A DNA stretch of 64,000 nt from the NCBI GenBank assembly GCA_046297395.1, contig JBKCNM010000075.1, positions 1 to 64,000 of the forward strand. The letters run 5' to 3'. Below the pieces are notes generated by a model, which worked only from the letters and a program-made list of their open reading frames with translations, did not search any database and had not been told where the DNA came from. The DNA comes from JBEICQ01 sp046297395. Lineage in GTDB: Bacteria; Bacteroidota; Bacteroidia; UBA4408. Shown here one piece after another: positions 54,939-63,976 of the stretch. The position numbers and the translations under genes were made by a program. Each line of letters starts with the position of its first letter. The stretch's first letter is position 1.

Positions 54939-55137
54939 GAATTTGGGTATCGAGTAATTCTTTCCAAGGGACACCCAGAATTTCACTGATTAGCTGCAAC
55001 TTGCCGAAGGAGGCCCTTGCCGCCCTGAACTCAAGTTTGCGGTAACCCTCAATTGACATGTCAAGTTCAATAGCCATGGATTCAAGGCTGTAATTTCTGT
55101 AGTTGCGCAGGCAACGGATGCGGGTAGCAATGTCCAT
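54850..55137 (-). CDS. XRE-type helix-turn-helix regulator
   Basis: The 95-residue protein starts RIRCLRNYRNYSLESMAIELDM and continues SIEGYRKLEFRAARASFGKLQLISEILGV, a lambda-repressor-like HTH with the typical S-x-x-x-Y-x-x-x-E turn. The C-terminal 25 residues are charged and unstructured. It overlaps the last 89 bases of the GT87 gene in convergent orientation, so the two mRNAs share complementary 3' ends. No toxin partner is adjacent. Its DNA target is unknown. Confidence 0.82.
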   Translation of the reverse strand: MDIATRIRCLRNYRNYSLESMAIELDMSIEGYRKLEFRAARASFGKLQLISEILGVPWKELLDTQIPIQSLLDEDFGQEKGLRRKQEARATKPTM

Positions 55138-55317
55138 ACAATTAGATTAGGTTTTTGGTGAAATGGTTTTAATTGGTTTAAATACACTACAATAATAAAA
55201 AAGAATGTATATGAAAAAAATAAGACAAAACAGAAAAAACATCACCCCAAAACTTTGTCTACAGGGACAGCCATTTCATCTAATAAAAGCAATTGTTGGA
55301 AGACATGACAGGATGAT

Positions 55318-55357
55318 ATTTCATGCAAATTTCATGAAACTTGCATAGGCATGAAAT
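55318..55357. repeat. Inverted repeat between the XRE gene and tRNA-Cys
   Basis: ATTTCATGC (55318-55326) and GCATGAAAT (55349-55357) are 9-base inverted arms enclosing the palindrome TTTCATGAAA. It could be a cruciform, a binding site for the divergent or adjacent genes, or a weak secondary structure. Confidence 0.4.
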
Positions 55358-55381
55358 AAAAAAGGCGCCTTTTTAGGCGCC
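55358..55381 (-). terminator. Rho-independent terminator of tRNA-Cys
   Basis: Read on the minus strand: GGCGCC-TAAAAA-GGCGCC followed by TTTTTTATTT. It is a strong GC hairpin with a T tract about ten bases after the tRNA 3' end. Confidence 0.85.
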
Positions 55382-55391
55382 GTAACACTTT

Positions 55392-55465
55392 TGGAGGTCC
55401 CGACCAGATTCGAACTGGTGTAGAAGGTTTTGCAGACCTCTGCCTAGCCACTCGGCCACAGGACC
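55392..55465 (-). tRNA. tRNA-Cys (GCA)
   Basis: A 71-base cloverleaf plus encoded CCA. Acceptor stem GGTCCTG/CGGGACC is fully paired (one T-G). The D arm contains GGCCGAGTGGCTAGGC, the anticodon loop CTGCAAA has anticodon GCA at 55431-55433, and the T arm has GGTTCGAATC-type sequence ACCAGTTCGAATCTGGT. The discriminator base is U73, typical of tRNA-Cys. A terminator follows it. Confidence 0.97.
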
Positions 55466-55544
55466 TTAATGAGGGATGCAAAGTAACGCATTAAATCAGG
55501 AATTTACAAGCCACCGCATGGCTCGCATCAACAGGAAGAATGAT

Positions 55545-56081
55545 TTACTCAAAGCGGATGCTAAGGTCGTCGAACATGACAGCATCCTGTCCAAAATTCC
55601 AACCGTAAATTTTAATGAGGTTATTGGGGTCAAGCAATTGGGGCTTGAGGGGAAGAACAAGCTTGAAAGCCGACCATTCACCGGGCTTTTTAATAAACTT
55701 TTTTACATCAATGGCCTCATAGGCCTGAATTTGATTTTGTGGATTTTCCAGAGAAATCACATAAGCGGCCTTGGCTCCGGCAGAAACGGTTTTTCCATAC
55801 CCTTCTACCACAATTGTTTTTGGTGGATTGGGCAAGAGATCGGCAACATTCATACAATAATCTATTCCGTAAGGAACCTTGGCATCAGTGTATACACAAT
55901 ACTTGCCTGAGCGAGCATCATTGGTTTTAATCAAACTGGGATGGTTTTTTACAAAATGAACCAGCTCGTCAAATTGGATATGATACTCCTTGTTGTTAAA
56001 AGTTTCTTGTTTTTTTCCGCATGAGAAAAAAACAAAAGAAACAGGAATAAACAAAAGAAAAACAGCTTGTATTTTTTTCAT
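55545..56081 (-). CDS. Lipoprotein with predicted beta-sandwich domain
   Basis: The 178-residue protein has a signal II leader (MKKIQAVFLLFIPVSFVFFSC) with lipobox SFVFFSC, then residues rich in beta strands, ending MFDDLSIRFE, a carbohydrate-binding-module-like end. The sequence NDARSGKYCVYTDAKVPYG resembles carbohydrate-binding folds in Bacteroidota lipoproteins, but no family is certain. A -7 element lies 18 bases upstream. The GH5-like gene 69 bases further up is transcribed in the same direction. Confidence 0.7.
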   Translation of the reverse strand: MKKIQAVFLLFIPVSFVFFSCGKKQETFNNKEYHIQFDELVHFVKNHPSLIKTNDARSGKYCVYTDAKVPYGIDYCMNVADLLPNPPKTIVVEGYGKTVSAGAKAAYVISLENPQNQIQAYEAIDVKKFIKKPGEWSAFKLVLPLKPQLLDPNNLIKIYGWNFGQDAVMFDDLSIRFE

Positions 56082-56098
56082 GATGCTTTTGGGGTGCG

Positions 56099-56106
56099 CA
56101 AATATA
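56099..56106 (-). promoter_or_regulatory. -7 element of the lipoprotein gene
   Basis: TATATTTG on the minus strand, an exact consensus, sits 17 bases before the ATG at 56081. No clear -33 element. Confidence 0.45.
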
Positions 56107-56150
56107 TGAAAGCATAATTATTGTTCGTTTTGTAAAACAACAAACACCAC

Positions 56151-58430
56151 TCATCTAATCTCCTCGAGGAAGATATCCGGCATGGTATATAAGCCACCGG
56201 GACCACTCCCGCTTCCGGAAAACCAACCTTGTGCAGTAGTCATTTTGCTGTAGGAGGCAATCCATGGAAAAGGAACCACCGGACTCTTTAGTTCAAAACT
56301 GCCATCGGATAGCGAAACGGTGTGGTAAGAAACCGTATAGGCCTTGTTCCATATCATGATTACTGCGCCGGAAACAGGATTCTTTTTATTATCTAAAATC
56401 CTTCCTTTCAGAATACACTTTGTCTTCTTGCTGTTTTGGGAGTAATTGTAATAGTTTGGCAGGAGGCTACAGGGCATAGACTTCTGAAGAGCAGAAAAAC
56501 CGCGGAAAACCTCAGCTATTGGTTTACATGTACCGGAAACGATGTAACCGTTAGCGGTAAGCGTCGTACCCTGAAGACTCAGCATCCCCATGAAATTTGC
56601 ATGGTAGCGCTTCCAATCAACATCCTTGTACTGCCACCACGAATACCCCGAAGCGCCGCAATGATATGATTGCCTGAATGTTTCTTCGGCAAACTTTTTT
56701 TGCGCCAGATAGCGTACTTTTATATTGTCTGCAGGAATCGCTGTTTCTCCAATAATCCAAGGCTTCTTTACATGTTTGCCATACCAGTATATTTCATTAC
56801 GCACCTGTTCGGGTTCAAATTCATAAGGATGAAAAGAAACAAAGTCAACCGGCAACAAAGAAGGATCCCATTCAAATACTTCTCTGACTCCAACAAGGCC
56901 AATGGTGGTGAGCTGATTGGGAGCATTTTTTTTCACAATCTCGTTCCATTTACTTACTGATTTTATCACTTCTTTTTTTTCATGAAAATCTTTGTCGAAA
57001 TACAAGGGCTCGTTAAAAAAATCATAGGCCATTAATCCGGGGTGACCGGAAAATCGGGAGGCAAGTTTTGCCAACATATTTTCTCTCTCTTTATCTAAAA
57101 AAACATTTTTCACCAACAAAATCACCCTGATTTTGTATGCATAAGCAAGGTCAAGCACCATCTCTACCGCATCTAAATAATTTTTGATTTCTCCATCGCT
57201 TACCAAAGATCGTGTACCACTTTTTCTGGAGAGAAATTTGGTGCGTACACACAGCTCTTTTGTTTTTGCATTTTTATCTGTCTCTCCCAGTCCGGTAATT
57301 CGTAAATAATGTATTCCTTTTGAAGCCAGCAGCTCAAAATCAGCCGACATGGCATTTATAGAAGACCATTTGTTACGGGGGAAATCTTCACTGTCTTCTG
57401 TGTAATATTCCGATGCACAAGGCCAAATTTCTTTTCCATCATCCACCAGGCCTACAATATAGTTTGTAAAGACTGGAAATACAGGCTTTCCCTCACAAAA
57501 AAAGGTTTTCCCTTTCAGGGCCACTCCGCTATTCTCTGCCTGAGATTGGTAGGATATTACAGGTTTTATTAAGAATGGAGAAGGAGACAAATCGGGGCCC
57601 ACCTCTTTCATCCCCTCCTGCTTCATCAAGGCAAGCGTATGTGTGCTAACCCCGCAGAAAATATCAGACGACAATAGCTTTTGATAATCCGCAAAAGCGT
57701 TCTTTCCAAAAACAGGGCTAGATTTATTTTCTATCCAGCCCTTCAGGAAAGCAAAAGCAGAATCTTGTACAAGAGATTCGGGAAAAACAAGCAGCAAGAA
57801 CTTATAAACGCCGGTTTCCGGTCTTGGCGGAATGCTGCTTTTGATTTCTTTCTTTCTTGCATCAGCATCAACTATATATAAAGCATCATAATAAAGTTGC
57901 GCATCAGGGCTGGTGTTTTTTTGTCGGGCTTTTATGCAAATGGCTTTAAACCAGTTACTGTCATTTCTGATAATATCACTGATTCGACAGATTTCAGAAG
58001 AATCTGCTCCGGTGTTGATACTGAAAAAATTTTTAATCAGCTGATTCGAATTACCCGCAATTTTTTCGCTCAGATGAAAGCTGTTTTTCACACAAGGATC
58101 TTTCTGAAAAAGCAGTCGTTGACGCACATCTTGGCTCGCGAATAAAGAATCCGGTCTGGGTTCTTTGGCATAAAAAAGCTGGTAGTAAAACCTAATACTA
58201 TCCTTTCCGGTATTTTGAATACGAATTTGGTACTCGAATAGCCCTGTGGCGCACTGCTCGGTGGAGGGAGCATGGAATCCTCCTGAGATTGAGTTGCCCT
58301 CACCAATTACCAAATCAGCAGAAGGAAGATTGGCAAATGGATGAAACTGCTGAATACAAAAAGAGTTTTGTCCGAACAAAAGCCGTCCATTTATTAAAAT
58401 AAAAAATAGGGTCCTACAAAAAAACTTCAT
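56151..58430 (-). CDS. Secreted GH5-like glycoside hydrolase with C-terminal regulatory-like domain
   Basis: The 759-residue protein has a signal peptide (about 1-20). Residues 20-290 form an N-terminal region I do not recognise. A GH-A clan (cellulase-family, GH5-like) barrel lies at about 300-640: acid/base Glu474 in YDFFNEPLYF, FHPYEFEP, and nucleophile Glu562 in WIIGETAIPADN. The last ~90 residues form a CarboxypepD_reg-like beta domain (GRILDNKKNPVSGAVIMIW). There is no type IX tail. The substrate is unknown. It is upstream of the lipoprotein gene on the same strand. Confidence 0.8.
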   Translation of the reverse strand: MKFFCRTLFFILINGRLLFGQNSFCIQQFHPFANLPSADLVIGEGNSISGGFHAPSTEQCATGLFEYQIRIQNTGKDSIRFYYQLFYAKEPRPDSLFASQDVRQRLLFQKDPCVKNSFHLSEKIAGNSNQLIKNFFSINTGADSSEICRISDIIRNDSNWFKAICIKARQKNTSPDAQLYYDALYIVDADARKKEIKSSIPPRPETGVYKFLLLVFPESLVQDSAFAFLKGWIENKSSPVFGKNAFADYQKLLSSDIFCGVSTHTLALMKQEGMKEVGPDLSPSPFLIKPVISYQSQAENSGVALKGKTFFCEGKPVFPVFTNYIVGLVDDGKEIWPCASEYYTEDSEDFPRNKWSSINAMSADFELLASKGIHYLRITGLGETDKNAKTKELCVRTKFLSRKSGTRSLVSDGEIKNYLDAVEMVLDLAYAYKIRVILLVKNVFLDKERENMLAKLASRFSGHPGLMAYDFFNEPLYFDKDFHEKKEVIKSVSKWNEIVKKNAPNQLTTIGLVGVREVFEWDPSLLPVDFVSFHPYEFEPEQVRNEIYWYGKHVKKPWIIGETAIPADNIKVRYLAQKKFAEETFRQSYHCGASGYSWWQYKDVDWKRYHANFMGMLSLQGTTLTANGYIVSGTCKPIAEVFRGFSALQKSMPCSLLPNYYNYSQNSKKTKCILKGRILDNKKNPVSGAVIMIWNKAYTVSYHTVSLSDGSFELKSPVVPFPWIASYSKMTTAQGWFSGSGSGPGGLYTMPDIFLEEIR

Positions 58431-58544
58431 GAATACGATGTAAATAAAGGAAGAAATATGGTTTCATCCCCCTAACATCAGAAGAAAGCACACAAACTGC
58501 CATTCATTTACTCATGAATTCAAAACACGGCTCGGGGAGCGGTA

Positions 58545-59138
58545 TTATGAAACCGCCAGGGTCCTGAAAACATAATTTCTGGCTCCATAGTATTTCAAGG
58601 TAGCCTCAAGACAGGGAAGCATTCTATCTCTTGCTTTTTGGCTGTCATGAAACACCAAAATGCTTCCTGCTTTGCTTTTGCTCACCACTCTCCTAAAACA
58701 ATCTTGCCATGTGAGGTTTGGATCATAGTCCCTGCTGAGTACATGCCAAAAAACGATGCGATGAGTTTTTTTGAGCACGAGGTATTGTTTGAGGCTGATT
58801 TTTCCATATGGTGGGCGAAAAAGTTTATTGTCGAAAAAAACTGATGCCCTCAATACATCATTTACATATTTTTCCGTGGCAGTTTCCCATCCTTTGTTGT
58901 GAGAATAGCTGTGATTACATGCGAGGTGACCACGCGCGGCTATTTGTTTAAAAAGTTCATAATTCTTGGTGATGTTCCTCCCCAGGCAAAAAAAAGTCCC
59001 TTGTGCCTGATATTTTTCCAGAATTTGTAGCACCCCCGGCGTTACTTCGGGAACCGGTCCATCATCGAATGTAAGGTAAAGGATGTTTCTTCCATGCGCA
59101 TCAAACTTGGGCAGCGAAGGCACAGGCAAGAGGTTCAT
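58545..59138 (-). CDS. Polysaccharide deacetylase (NodB-like)
   Basis: The 197-residue protein has the carbohydrate esterase 4 motifs: TFDDGP (23-28) with the metal-binding Asp, HSYSH (about 76-80), RPPYG, and the C-terminal DYDPNLTW and LVFHDS. It has no signal peptide, so it may be cytosolic or anchored otherwise. Its start overlaps the fbp stop (ATGA). The acetylated substrate is unknown, perhaps peptidoglycan or a chitin-like glycan. Confidence 0.9.
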   Translation of the reverse strand: MNLLPVPSLPKFDAHGRNILYLTFDDGPVPEVTPGVLQILEKYQAQGTFFCLGRNITKNYELFKQIAARGHLACNHSYSHNKGWETATEKYVNDVLRASVFFDNKLFRPPYGKISLKQYLVLKKTHRIVFWHVLSRDYDPNLTWQDCFRRVVSKSKAGSILVFHDSQKARDRMLPCLEATLKYYGARNYVFRTLAVS

Positions 59139-60166
59139 ACATCGGCTTTTTGTTGCTTTTGGGCAAGCATAAAATCCATGGCCTTCTCAACCATATTGGA
59201 GGAGCCAATAAACAATGAAACGCGTTGATGGATATCCAAAGGATCTATTTCTAGAATTCTTTTTTCTCCGTCTGTGGCAATGGCACCGGCCTGTTCGGCG
59301 ATGAAGGCCAGAGGATTGCATTCATAAAGCAGACGAAGTTTTCCTTTGGGGGATTTAGAAGTGGGGGGATAGATATAAATACCGCCTTTGATTAGGTTGC
59401 GGTGAAAATCGGCCACCAAGGACCCAATGTATCTGAGCGTATAAGGCCTGGATGAGGACTTGTCTTCTTCCTGGCAGTATTTGATATATTCTTTAACACC
59501 GGCGGGAAAATGCACAAAATTACCCTGGTTAATAGAATAAATTTCCCCCTGGTCAGGGGCTTTCAAATCCGGATGAGAGAGACAGAATTCTCCGATAGAA
59601 GGGTCGAGCGTAAATCCGTTTACACCATTGCCTGTAGTATAAACCAACATGGTGCTGGAGCCGTAAATTACATATCCTGCGGCAACCTGTTCGGTTCCTT
59701 TTTGAAGAAAATCTTCCACGGTTCCCGGCCCCTTTATAGATGTTCTGAGGTAGATAGAAAAAATGGTACCTATGGATACATTCACATCAATATTGGAAGA
59801 TCCATCCAATGGGTCAATGCAAACTACATATTTTGCGTTTTTTGATATTTCTGAATCAATGGGAATGATGTCATCATTTTCTTCTGATGCAATCGCACAG
59901 CATTCCCCTCCGGCCTGTAAAGCAGCAATAAACTGTTCGTTTGCAAAAACATCTAGTTTTTTTTGTTCTTCACCCTGAACATGTGTTTCTCCGGCGGCCC
60001 CTAGGATGTCAACAAGCCCCGCTTTGTTTACGTCCCTGTTCACAATTTTGGCGGCAATACCAATGTCTCTCAGCAAGCGACTCAGTTCTCCCTTGGCATA
60101 GGGATAATCAGATTGTCTGGAAATGATAAATTGTCCCAGGGTTATCACACCCGATTGTAACGACAT
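59135..60166 (-). CDS. fbp: Fructose-1,6-bisphosphatase, class I
   Basis: Hydrolyses FBP to F6P in gluconeogenesis. From the ATG at 60166 the protein has 343 residues; the open frame to 60196 would add ten atypical residues. DPLDGSSNIDVNVSIGTIFSIY (metal and substrate site) is present, with CYSxEE-like AIASEEN, and the C-terminal YECNPLAFIAEQAGA. A -7 element (7 of 8) lies near 60187. The polysaccharide deacetylase start overlaps the fbp stop. Confidence 0.95.
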   Translation of the reverse strand: MSLQSGVITLGQFIISRQSDYPYAKGELSRLLRDIGIAAKIVNRDVNKAGLVDILGAAGETHVQGEEQKKLDVFANEQFIAALQAGGECCAIASEENDDIIPIDSEISKNAKYVVCIDPLDGSSNIDVNVSIGTIFSIYLRTSIKGPGTVEDFLQKGTEQVAAGYVIYGSSTMLVYTTGNGVNGFTLDPSIGEFCLSHPDLKAPDQGEIYSINQGNFVHFPAGVKEYIKYCQEEDKSSSRPYTLRYIGSLVADFHRNLIKGGIYIYPPTSKSPKGKLRLLYECNPLAFIAEQAGAIATDGEKRILEIDPLDIHQRVSLFIGSSNMVEKAMDFMLAQKQQKADV

Positions 60167-60186
60167 AGGCAAATTTTGTGGTATTG

Positions 60187-60194
60187 CAAATATC
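60187..60194 (-). promoter_or_regulatory. -7-like element of fbp
   Basis: GATATTTG on the minus strand matches seven of eight positions of TAnnTTTG, 20 bases before the fbp ATG at 60166. It is within the 73-base divergent region shared with the GNAT gene. Confidence 0.35.
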
Positions 60195-60224
60195 AATTTT
60201 TTTCGCTTATCGACACCTTTCCCC

Positions 60225-60232
60225 TAATTTTG
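60225..60232 (+). promoter_or_regulatory. -7 element of the GNAT-hldD-GtrA unit
   Basis: TAATTTTG matches the -7 consensus exactly, 7 bases before the ATG at 60240. TTTC at 60201-60204 is a possible -33 with 20-base spacing. Confidence 0.5.
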
Positions 60233-60239
60233 GCCAAGA

Positions 60240-60701
60240 ATGAATTGCATCATCAGAAAAGGAATGCCCTCAGACATCCCAAGGGTATTTGCCCTCATCA
60301 TGGAGCTGGCCACCTTTGAAAAGGCTCCTGAAGAGGTCATTCATACTCCCGAAAAACTTCTGGCAGATGGTTTCGGAGAGAATCCTCTCTATAGTCTATG
60401 GGTTGCTGATTCGGGAACAGATATTATTGGAATGGCGCTCTGTTACATCCGTTATTCAACCTGGAAAGGTCCGTGTCTTTATCTGGAAGATATTGTGGTT
60501 ACTGCCGATCAAAGAAACCGGGGCATCGGAAAAGCCTTGTTTGATGCAGTTATGGCTTATGCCACCCAAAAAGAGTATGCACAAGTAAACTGGCAGGTAC
60601 TCGACTGGAATACCCCCGCCATTCGATTTTATGAAAAAACCGGAGCCGCCTTCGATCCGCACTGGATCAATGTTTCATTAAGAACCCCTTTTCATTCATG
60701 A
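60240..60701 (+). CDS. GNAT family N-acetyltransferase
   Basis: The 153-residue protein matches the diamine-acetyltransferase-like GNAT group: LEDIVVTADQRNRGIGKALF with the acetyl-CoA binding Q/RxxGxG/A motif (RNRGIG), and WNTPAIRFYEKTGA in the last part. The N-terminal FEKAPEEVIHT block is typical of SAT1-like enzymes. The acceptor may be an amine or a polyamine (inference). It is translationally coupled to hldD (ATGA overlap). Confidence 0.88.
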   Translation: MNCIIRKGMPSDIPRVFALIMELATFEKAPEEVIHTPEKLLADGFGENPLYSLWVADSGTDIIGMALCYIRYSTWKGPCLYLEDIVVTADQRNRGIGKALFDAVMAYATQKEYAQVNWQVLDWNTPAIRFYEKTGAAFDPHWINVSLRTPFHS

Positions 60702-61663
60702 TTGTTGTTACAGGAGCCGCAGGCTTTATCGGAAGTTGCTTGGTGTCATTCCTGAATCGCGAGGGATTTAATGACCTGGTTTTGGTGGATGATTTTTCTG
60801 TTGAAGCCAAAAGAGACAACTTGTCGGGAAAATCATTTACTGAGAAAGTAGAGCGCGCCTCGTTCTTTAATTGGTTTGATAAAAATCACCATCGCATTCA
60901 ATTCGTTTATCATCTGGGAGCCCGCACGGATACGACCGAAAAAAACACTGATATTTTTGAAAAACTCAACCTGTCTTATTCAAAACAGGTTTGGGAATAT
61001 TGTTGCCGTTATGGGATTGCCCTGGTTTACGCTTCATCTGCCGCTGTTTATGGCTCAGGAGATAAAGGATACAGTGATGATCACAGCCTCATGAACGAAT
61101 ATGTTCCTCTCAACCCGTATGGAGCATCCAAATATGATTTTGATGCTTGGGTATTGTCACAAAAAAAACAACCGTACCATTGGGCCGGGTTGCGGTTTTT
61201 TAATGTTTACGGTCCCAATGAATACCATAAGGGCAGAATGGCATCAGTGGTTTTTCATGCCTACAAACAATTGCAGGAAAAAGGAAAAATAAACCTGTTC
61301 CGTTCCCATAGGTCGGGCATCGCAGACGGGGAGCAAAAGAGGGATTTTGTATATGTGATGGATGTTTGTAAGGTGATGTACTTCCTCCTTCATCATCGCA
61401 AAAGCCGGGATATATACAATTTGGGCACCGGTAATGCCGAAACTTTTTATGATTTGGCAAGGTGGGTTTGCGAAGCGGCAGGCATGAGTTCCAACATTTC
61501 ATTTGTGGATACCCCTGAGGATATTCGTAATACTTATCAATATTACACCTGTGCGGATATCAGCAAATTGAGGTCCTCCGGATACAAAGAGCCATTCATG
61601 GGACTTCATGAGGGTATTTATCACTATGTGAAGAACCATCTCACAACCCAATCGTATTCCTGA
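60698..61663 (+). CDS. hldD: ADP-L-glycero-D-manno-heptose 6-epimerase
   Basis: Inverts C6 of ADP-D-manno-heptose for the LPS inner core. The 321-residue extended SDR has VTGAAGFIGS (4-13), YHLGARTDTTE, VYASSAAVYG, NPYGASKYDFD with the YxxxK pair, and RFFNVYGPNEYHKGRMASVVFHA, a strong HldD signature. The length is standard. It overlaps the GNAT gene (4 bases) and the GtrA gene (1 base). The other heptose genes are not in the window. Confidence 0.95.
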   Translation: MIVVTGAAGFIGSCLVSFLNREGFNDLVLVDDFSVEAKRDNLSGKSFTEKVERASFFNWFDKNHHRIQFVYHLGARTDTTEKNTDIFEKLNLSYSKQVWEYCCRYGIALVYASSAAVYGSGDKGYSDDHSLMNEYVPLNPYGASKYDFDAWVLSQKKQPYHWAGLRFFNVYGPNEYHKGRMASVVFHAYKQLQEKGKINLFRSHRSGIADGEQKRDFVYVMDVCKVMYFLLHHRKSRDIYNLGTGNAETFYDLARWVCEAAGMSSNISFVDTPEDIRNTYQYYTCADISKLRSSGYKEPFMGLHEGIYHYVKNHLTTQSYS

Positions 61664-62130
61664 TGTTGAAAAAATATTTTTCACAATCCCCGATTGCTAC
61701 GGCCATAGACCTTTATCACAACAAGGTGATTCGGTATTTTTTTGCAGCCGGTACAGCTACCGTTGTTGATGTGTTGATGTATTTCGTGACCCTGCACTTT
61801 GTTTTACACAAACAAGATTTATCTATCGCTTCAGGACTGGTGGTGGGCGGAACAAGTATTGCGCTGGTCGTCTCTTATACTTGCGGACTTGTCACCAATT
61901 TTATCATTACCAAGTATTTTGTTTTCACAGAATCGGAACTCAAGGGGCGAACCCAGTTCACAAGATTTGTTTTAGTTGCAATTTTGGTTCTGTTTGCGAA
62001 TTACCTACTGATGAGTTTTCTGATAAAGGTATTGCACATCTTTCCCACGCCGGCAAGAGCCATATCGGCACTCAGCATTGGTGTGTTCAGTTTTACTGCA
62101 CACAAGTTTTTCTCTTTTAAAATGGGTTAG
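61663..62130 (+). CDS. GtrA family membrane protein
   Basis: The 155-residue protein has four hydrophobic helices and the GtrA signature VIRYFFAAGTATVVDVLMYF, SYTCGLVTNFIITKYFVF, and the C-terminal FTAHKFFSF. GtrA proteins are thought to move or flip undecaprenyl-linked sugars at the membrane. Its start shares one base with the hldD stop, linking it with heptose/LPS synthesis. It ends four bases from the convergent glmS stop. Confidence 0.9.
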   Translation: MLKKYFSQSPIATAIDLYHNKVIRYFFAAGTATVVDVLMYFVTLHFVLHKQDLSIASGLVVGGTSIALVVSYTCGLVTNFIITKYFVFTESELKGRTQFTRFVLVAILVLFANYLLMSFLIKVLHIFPTPARAISALSIGVFSFTAHKFFSFKMG

Positions 62131-62134
62131 AATC

Positions 62135-63976
62135 TTATTCTACCGTAACGCTTTTTGCAAGGTTTCGAGGCTGATCAACATTGCAACCGCGCATCACAGC
62201 AATGTGATAACTCAGCAGTTGAAGTGGAACCACGGAAACAAGAGGAACCAGGCATTCTTCCACATCAGGAATTTCAATCACATGATCTGCGAGGCTTTTC
62301 ACGAGAGAGTCGCCCTCAGTTACTACTGCGATAATGATTCCTTTGCGTGATTTAACCTCCTGGATGTTGCTGACTACTTTTTCGTAGTTCACGCCCCTGG
62401 TAGCAATTACAACCACCGGCATTTCTTCGTCGATAAGCGCAATTGGCCCATGTTTCATTTCGGCAGCCGGATATCCTTCTGCATGGATGTATGAAATTTC
62501 TTTCAGCTTAAGGGCACCCTCCAGGGCCACAGGGAAACTGTACCCTCTGCCCAGATAGAGAAAATTGCGGGCGTCTTTAAATAGGGAAGAAAGATATTTG
62601 ATATGTTCATTCTGCGCAAGTACATCTTCTATTTTGGAAGGAATGTTTTCCATCTCGCTGAGCACTTGATGAAACCTCGATTCAGGAAGCGTTCCGCGTT
62701 TTTTGGCAATATGAAGCGCCATCAAGGTAAGCACGGTTACCTGTGCGGTAAATGCCTTGGTGGAAGCCACTCCAATTTCCGGGCCGGCATGGGTATAAGA
62801 TCCGGCATGGGTAGCTCTTGCTATGGAGGATCCCGCTACATTACAAACCCCGAAAACAGTAGCTCCCCTGGCCTTTGCCAATTCAACGGCTGCCAGCGTA
62901 TCAGCAGTTTCTCCCGATTGGGAAATGGCAATCACAATATCATTGTCGTTGATTACCGGATTCCGGTACCTGAACTCCGATGCATATTCAACTTCTACCG
63001 GAATGCGAGCAAAATCTTCAATCAGGTATTCGGCAACAAGCCCTGCATGCCAGCTTGTGCCGCAGGCAACGATGATAAAGCGCTCTGCATTGGCAAACTT
63101 TTCTGCGTACTCCGATATCCCTCCCATTTTCACATAATTCTCATCGGCATTCATCCTTCCTCTCATGGAATCGTGAATAGAGCGGGGTTGCTCAAAAATT
63201 TCCTTTAACATGAAATGAGGAAAGCCTCCTTTTTCTATCGCCTCCAAACTAAGCTCAAGTTCATGAATATAGGGTGTTTTCGAATGGTTGGCTGTGGTAA
63301 TAATCTTAAGTTCCTTGCCTCTTTCAATGATCGCAATTTCCTCTTCCTCCAGAAAAACAACATTTTTGGTGTATTCGATAATGGGTGTTGCATCTGATGC
63401 ACAGAAAAATTCATTTTTTCCGATACCGATAACCAATGGACTACCTTTTTTTGCCGCCACCAACATGTCGGGTGCATCAGAAGACATTACTACGATGGCG
63501 TAGGCACCTACCACTTCATTCAATGCAAGCCTAACTGCATCGGGAAGCGAGAGGCTTTCTTTTGTTTTAATATCTTCAATCAAGTGCACCAATACTTCGG
63601 TGTCTGTGTCACTCACAAACACATGGCCTCTTTTTTCGAGAGCCGTTTTGATGGCCGCATAGTTTTCGATGATGCCGTTGTGAATGATGGCAATGTTGTT
63701 GGACTGCCCAAAATGAGGGTGAGCGTTTACATCATTTGGAACGCCGTGTGTCGCCCATCGTGTATGTCCCATTCCACAAGAGCCACTCAAGTCTTTGGCA
63801 GAAGCAAATGACTCTAAATCGGCAACCTTGCCTTTGCATTTATAAACCCTGATTCCTTCTTTGCTTCCAAGGGCAACACCGGCACTATCGTATCCGCGGT
63901 ATTCGAGCCGATGAAGTCCTTTAATGATGATCGGATAAGCTTGTCTTTCACCGATGTATGCTACAATTCCACACAT
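62135..63976 (-). CDS. glmS: Glutamine-fructose-6-phosphate aminotransferase (isomerizing)
   Basis: Makes glucosamine-6-P for murein and LPS. The 613-residue protein has the N-terminal nucleophile Cys2 in MCGIVAYIGER, the glutaminase blocks RLEYRGYDSAG, GMGHTRWATHG and NAHPH, and two SIS domains (VACGTSWHAGL, SQSGETADTL, and GRGYSFPVALEGALKLKEISY). It ends with QPRNLAKSVTVE, the standard C-terminus. The start lies 24 bases inside the window edge, so the promoter is not visible. Confidence 0.97.
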   Translation of the reverse strand: MCGIVAYIGERQAYPIIIKGLHRLEYRGYDSAGVALGSKEGIRVYKCKGKVADLESFASAKDLSGSCGMGHTRWATHGVPNDVNAHPHFGQSNNIAIIHNGIIENYAAIKTALEKRGHVFVSDTDTEVLVHLIEDIKTKESLSLPDAVRLALNEVVGAYAIVVMSSDAPDMLVAAKKGSPLVIGIGKNEFFCASDATPIIEYTKNVVFLEEEEIAIIERGKELKIITTANHSKTPYIHELELSLEAIEKGGFPHFMLKEIFEQPRSIHDSMRGRMNADENYVKMGGISEYAEKFANAERFIIVACGTSWHAGLVAEYLIEDFARIPVEVEYASEFRYRNPVINDNDIVIAISQSGETADTLAAVELAKARGATVFGVCNVAGSSIARATHAGSYTHAGPEIGVASTKAFTAQVTVLTLMALHIAKKRGTLPESRFHQVLSEMENIPSKIEDVLAQNEHIKYLSSLFKDARNFLYLGRGYSFPVALEGALKLKEISYIHAEGYPAAEMKHGPIALIDEEMPVVVIATRGVNYEKVVSNIQEVKSRKGIIIAVVTEGDSLVKSLADHVIEIPDVEECLVPLVSVVPLQLLSYHIAVMRGCNVDQPRNLAKSVTVE

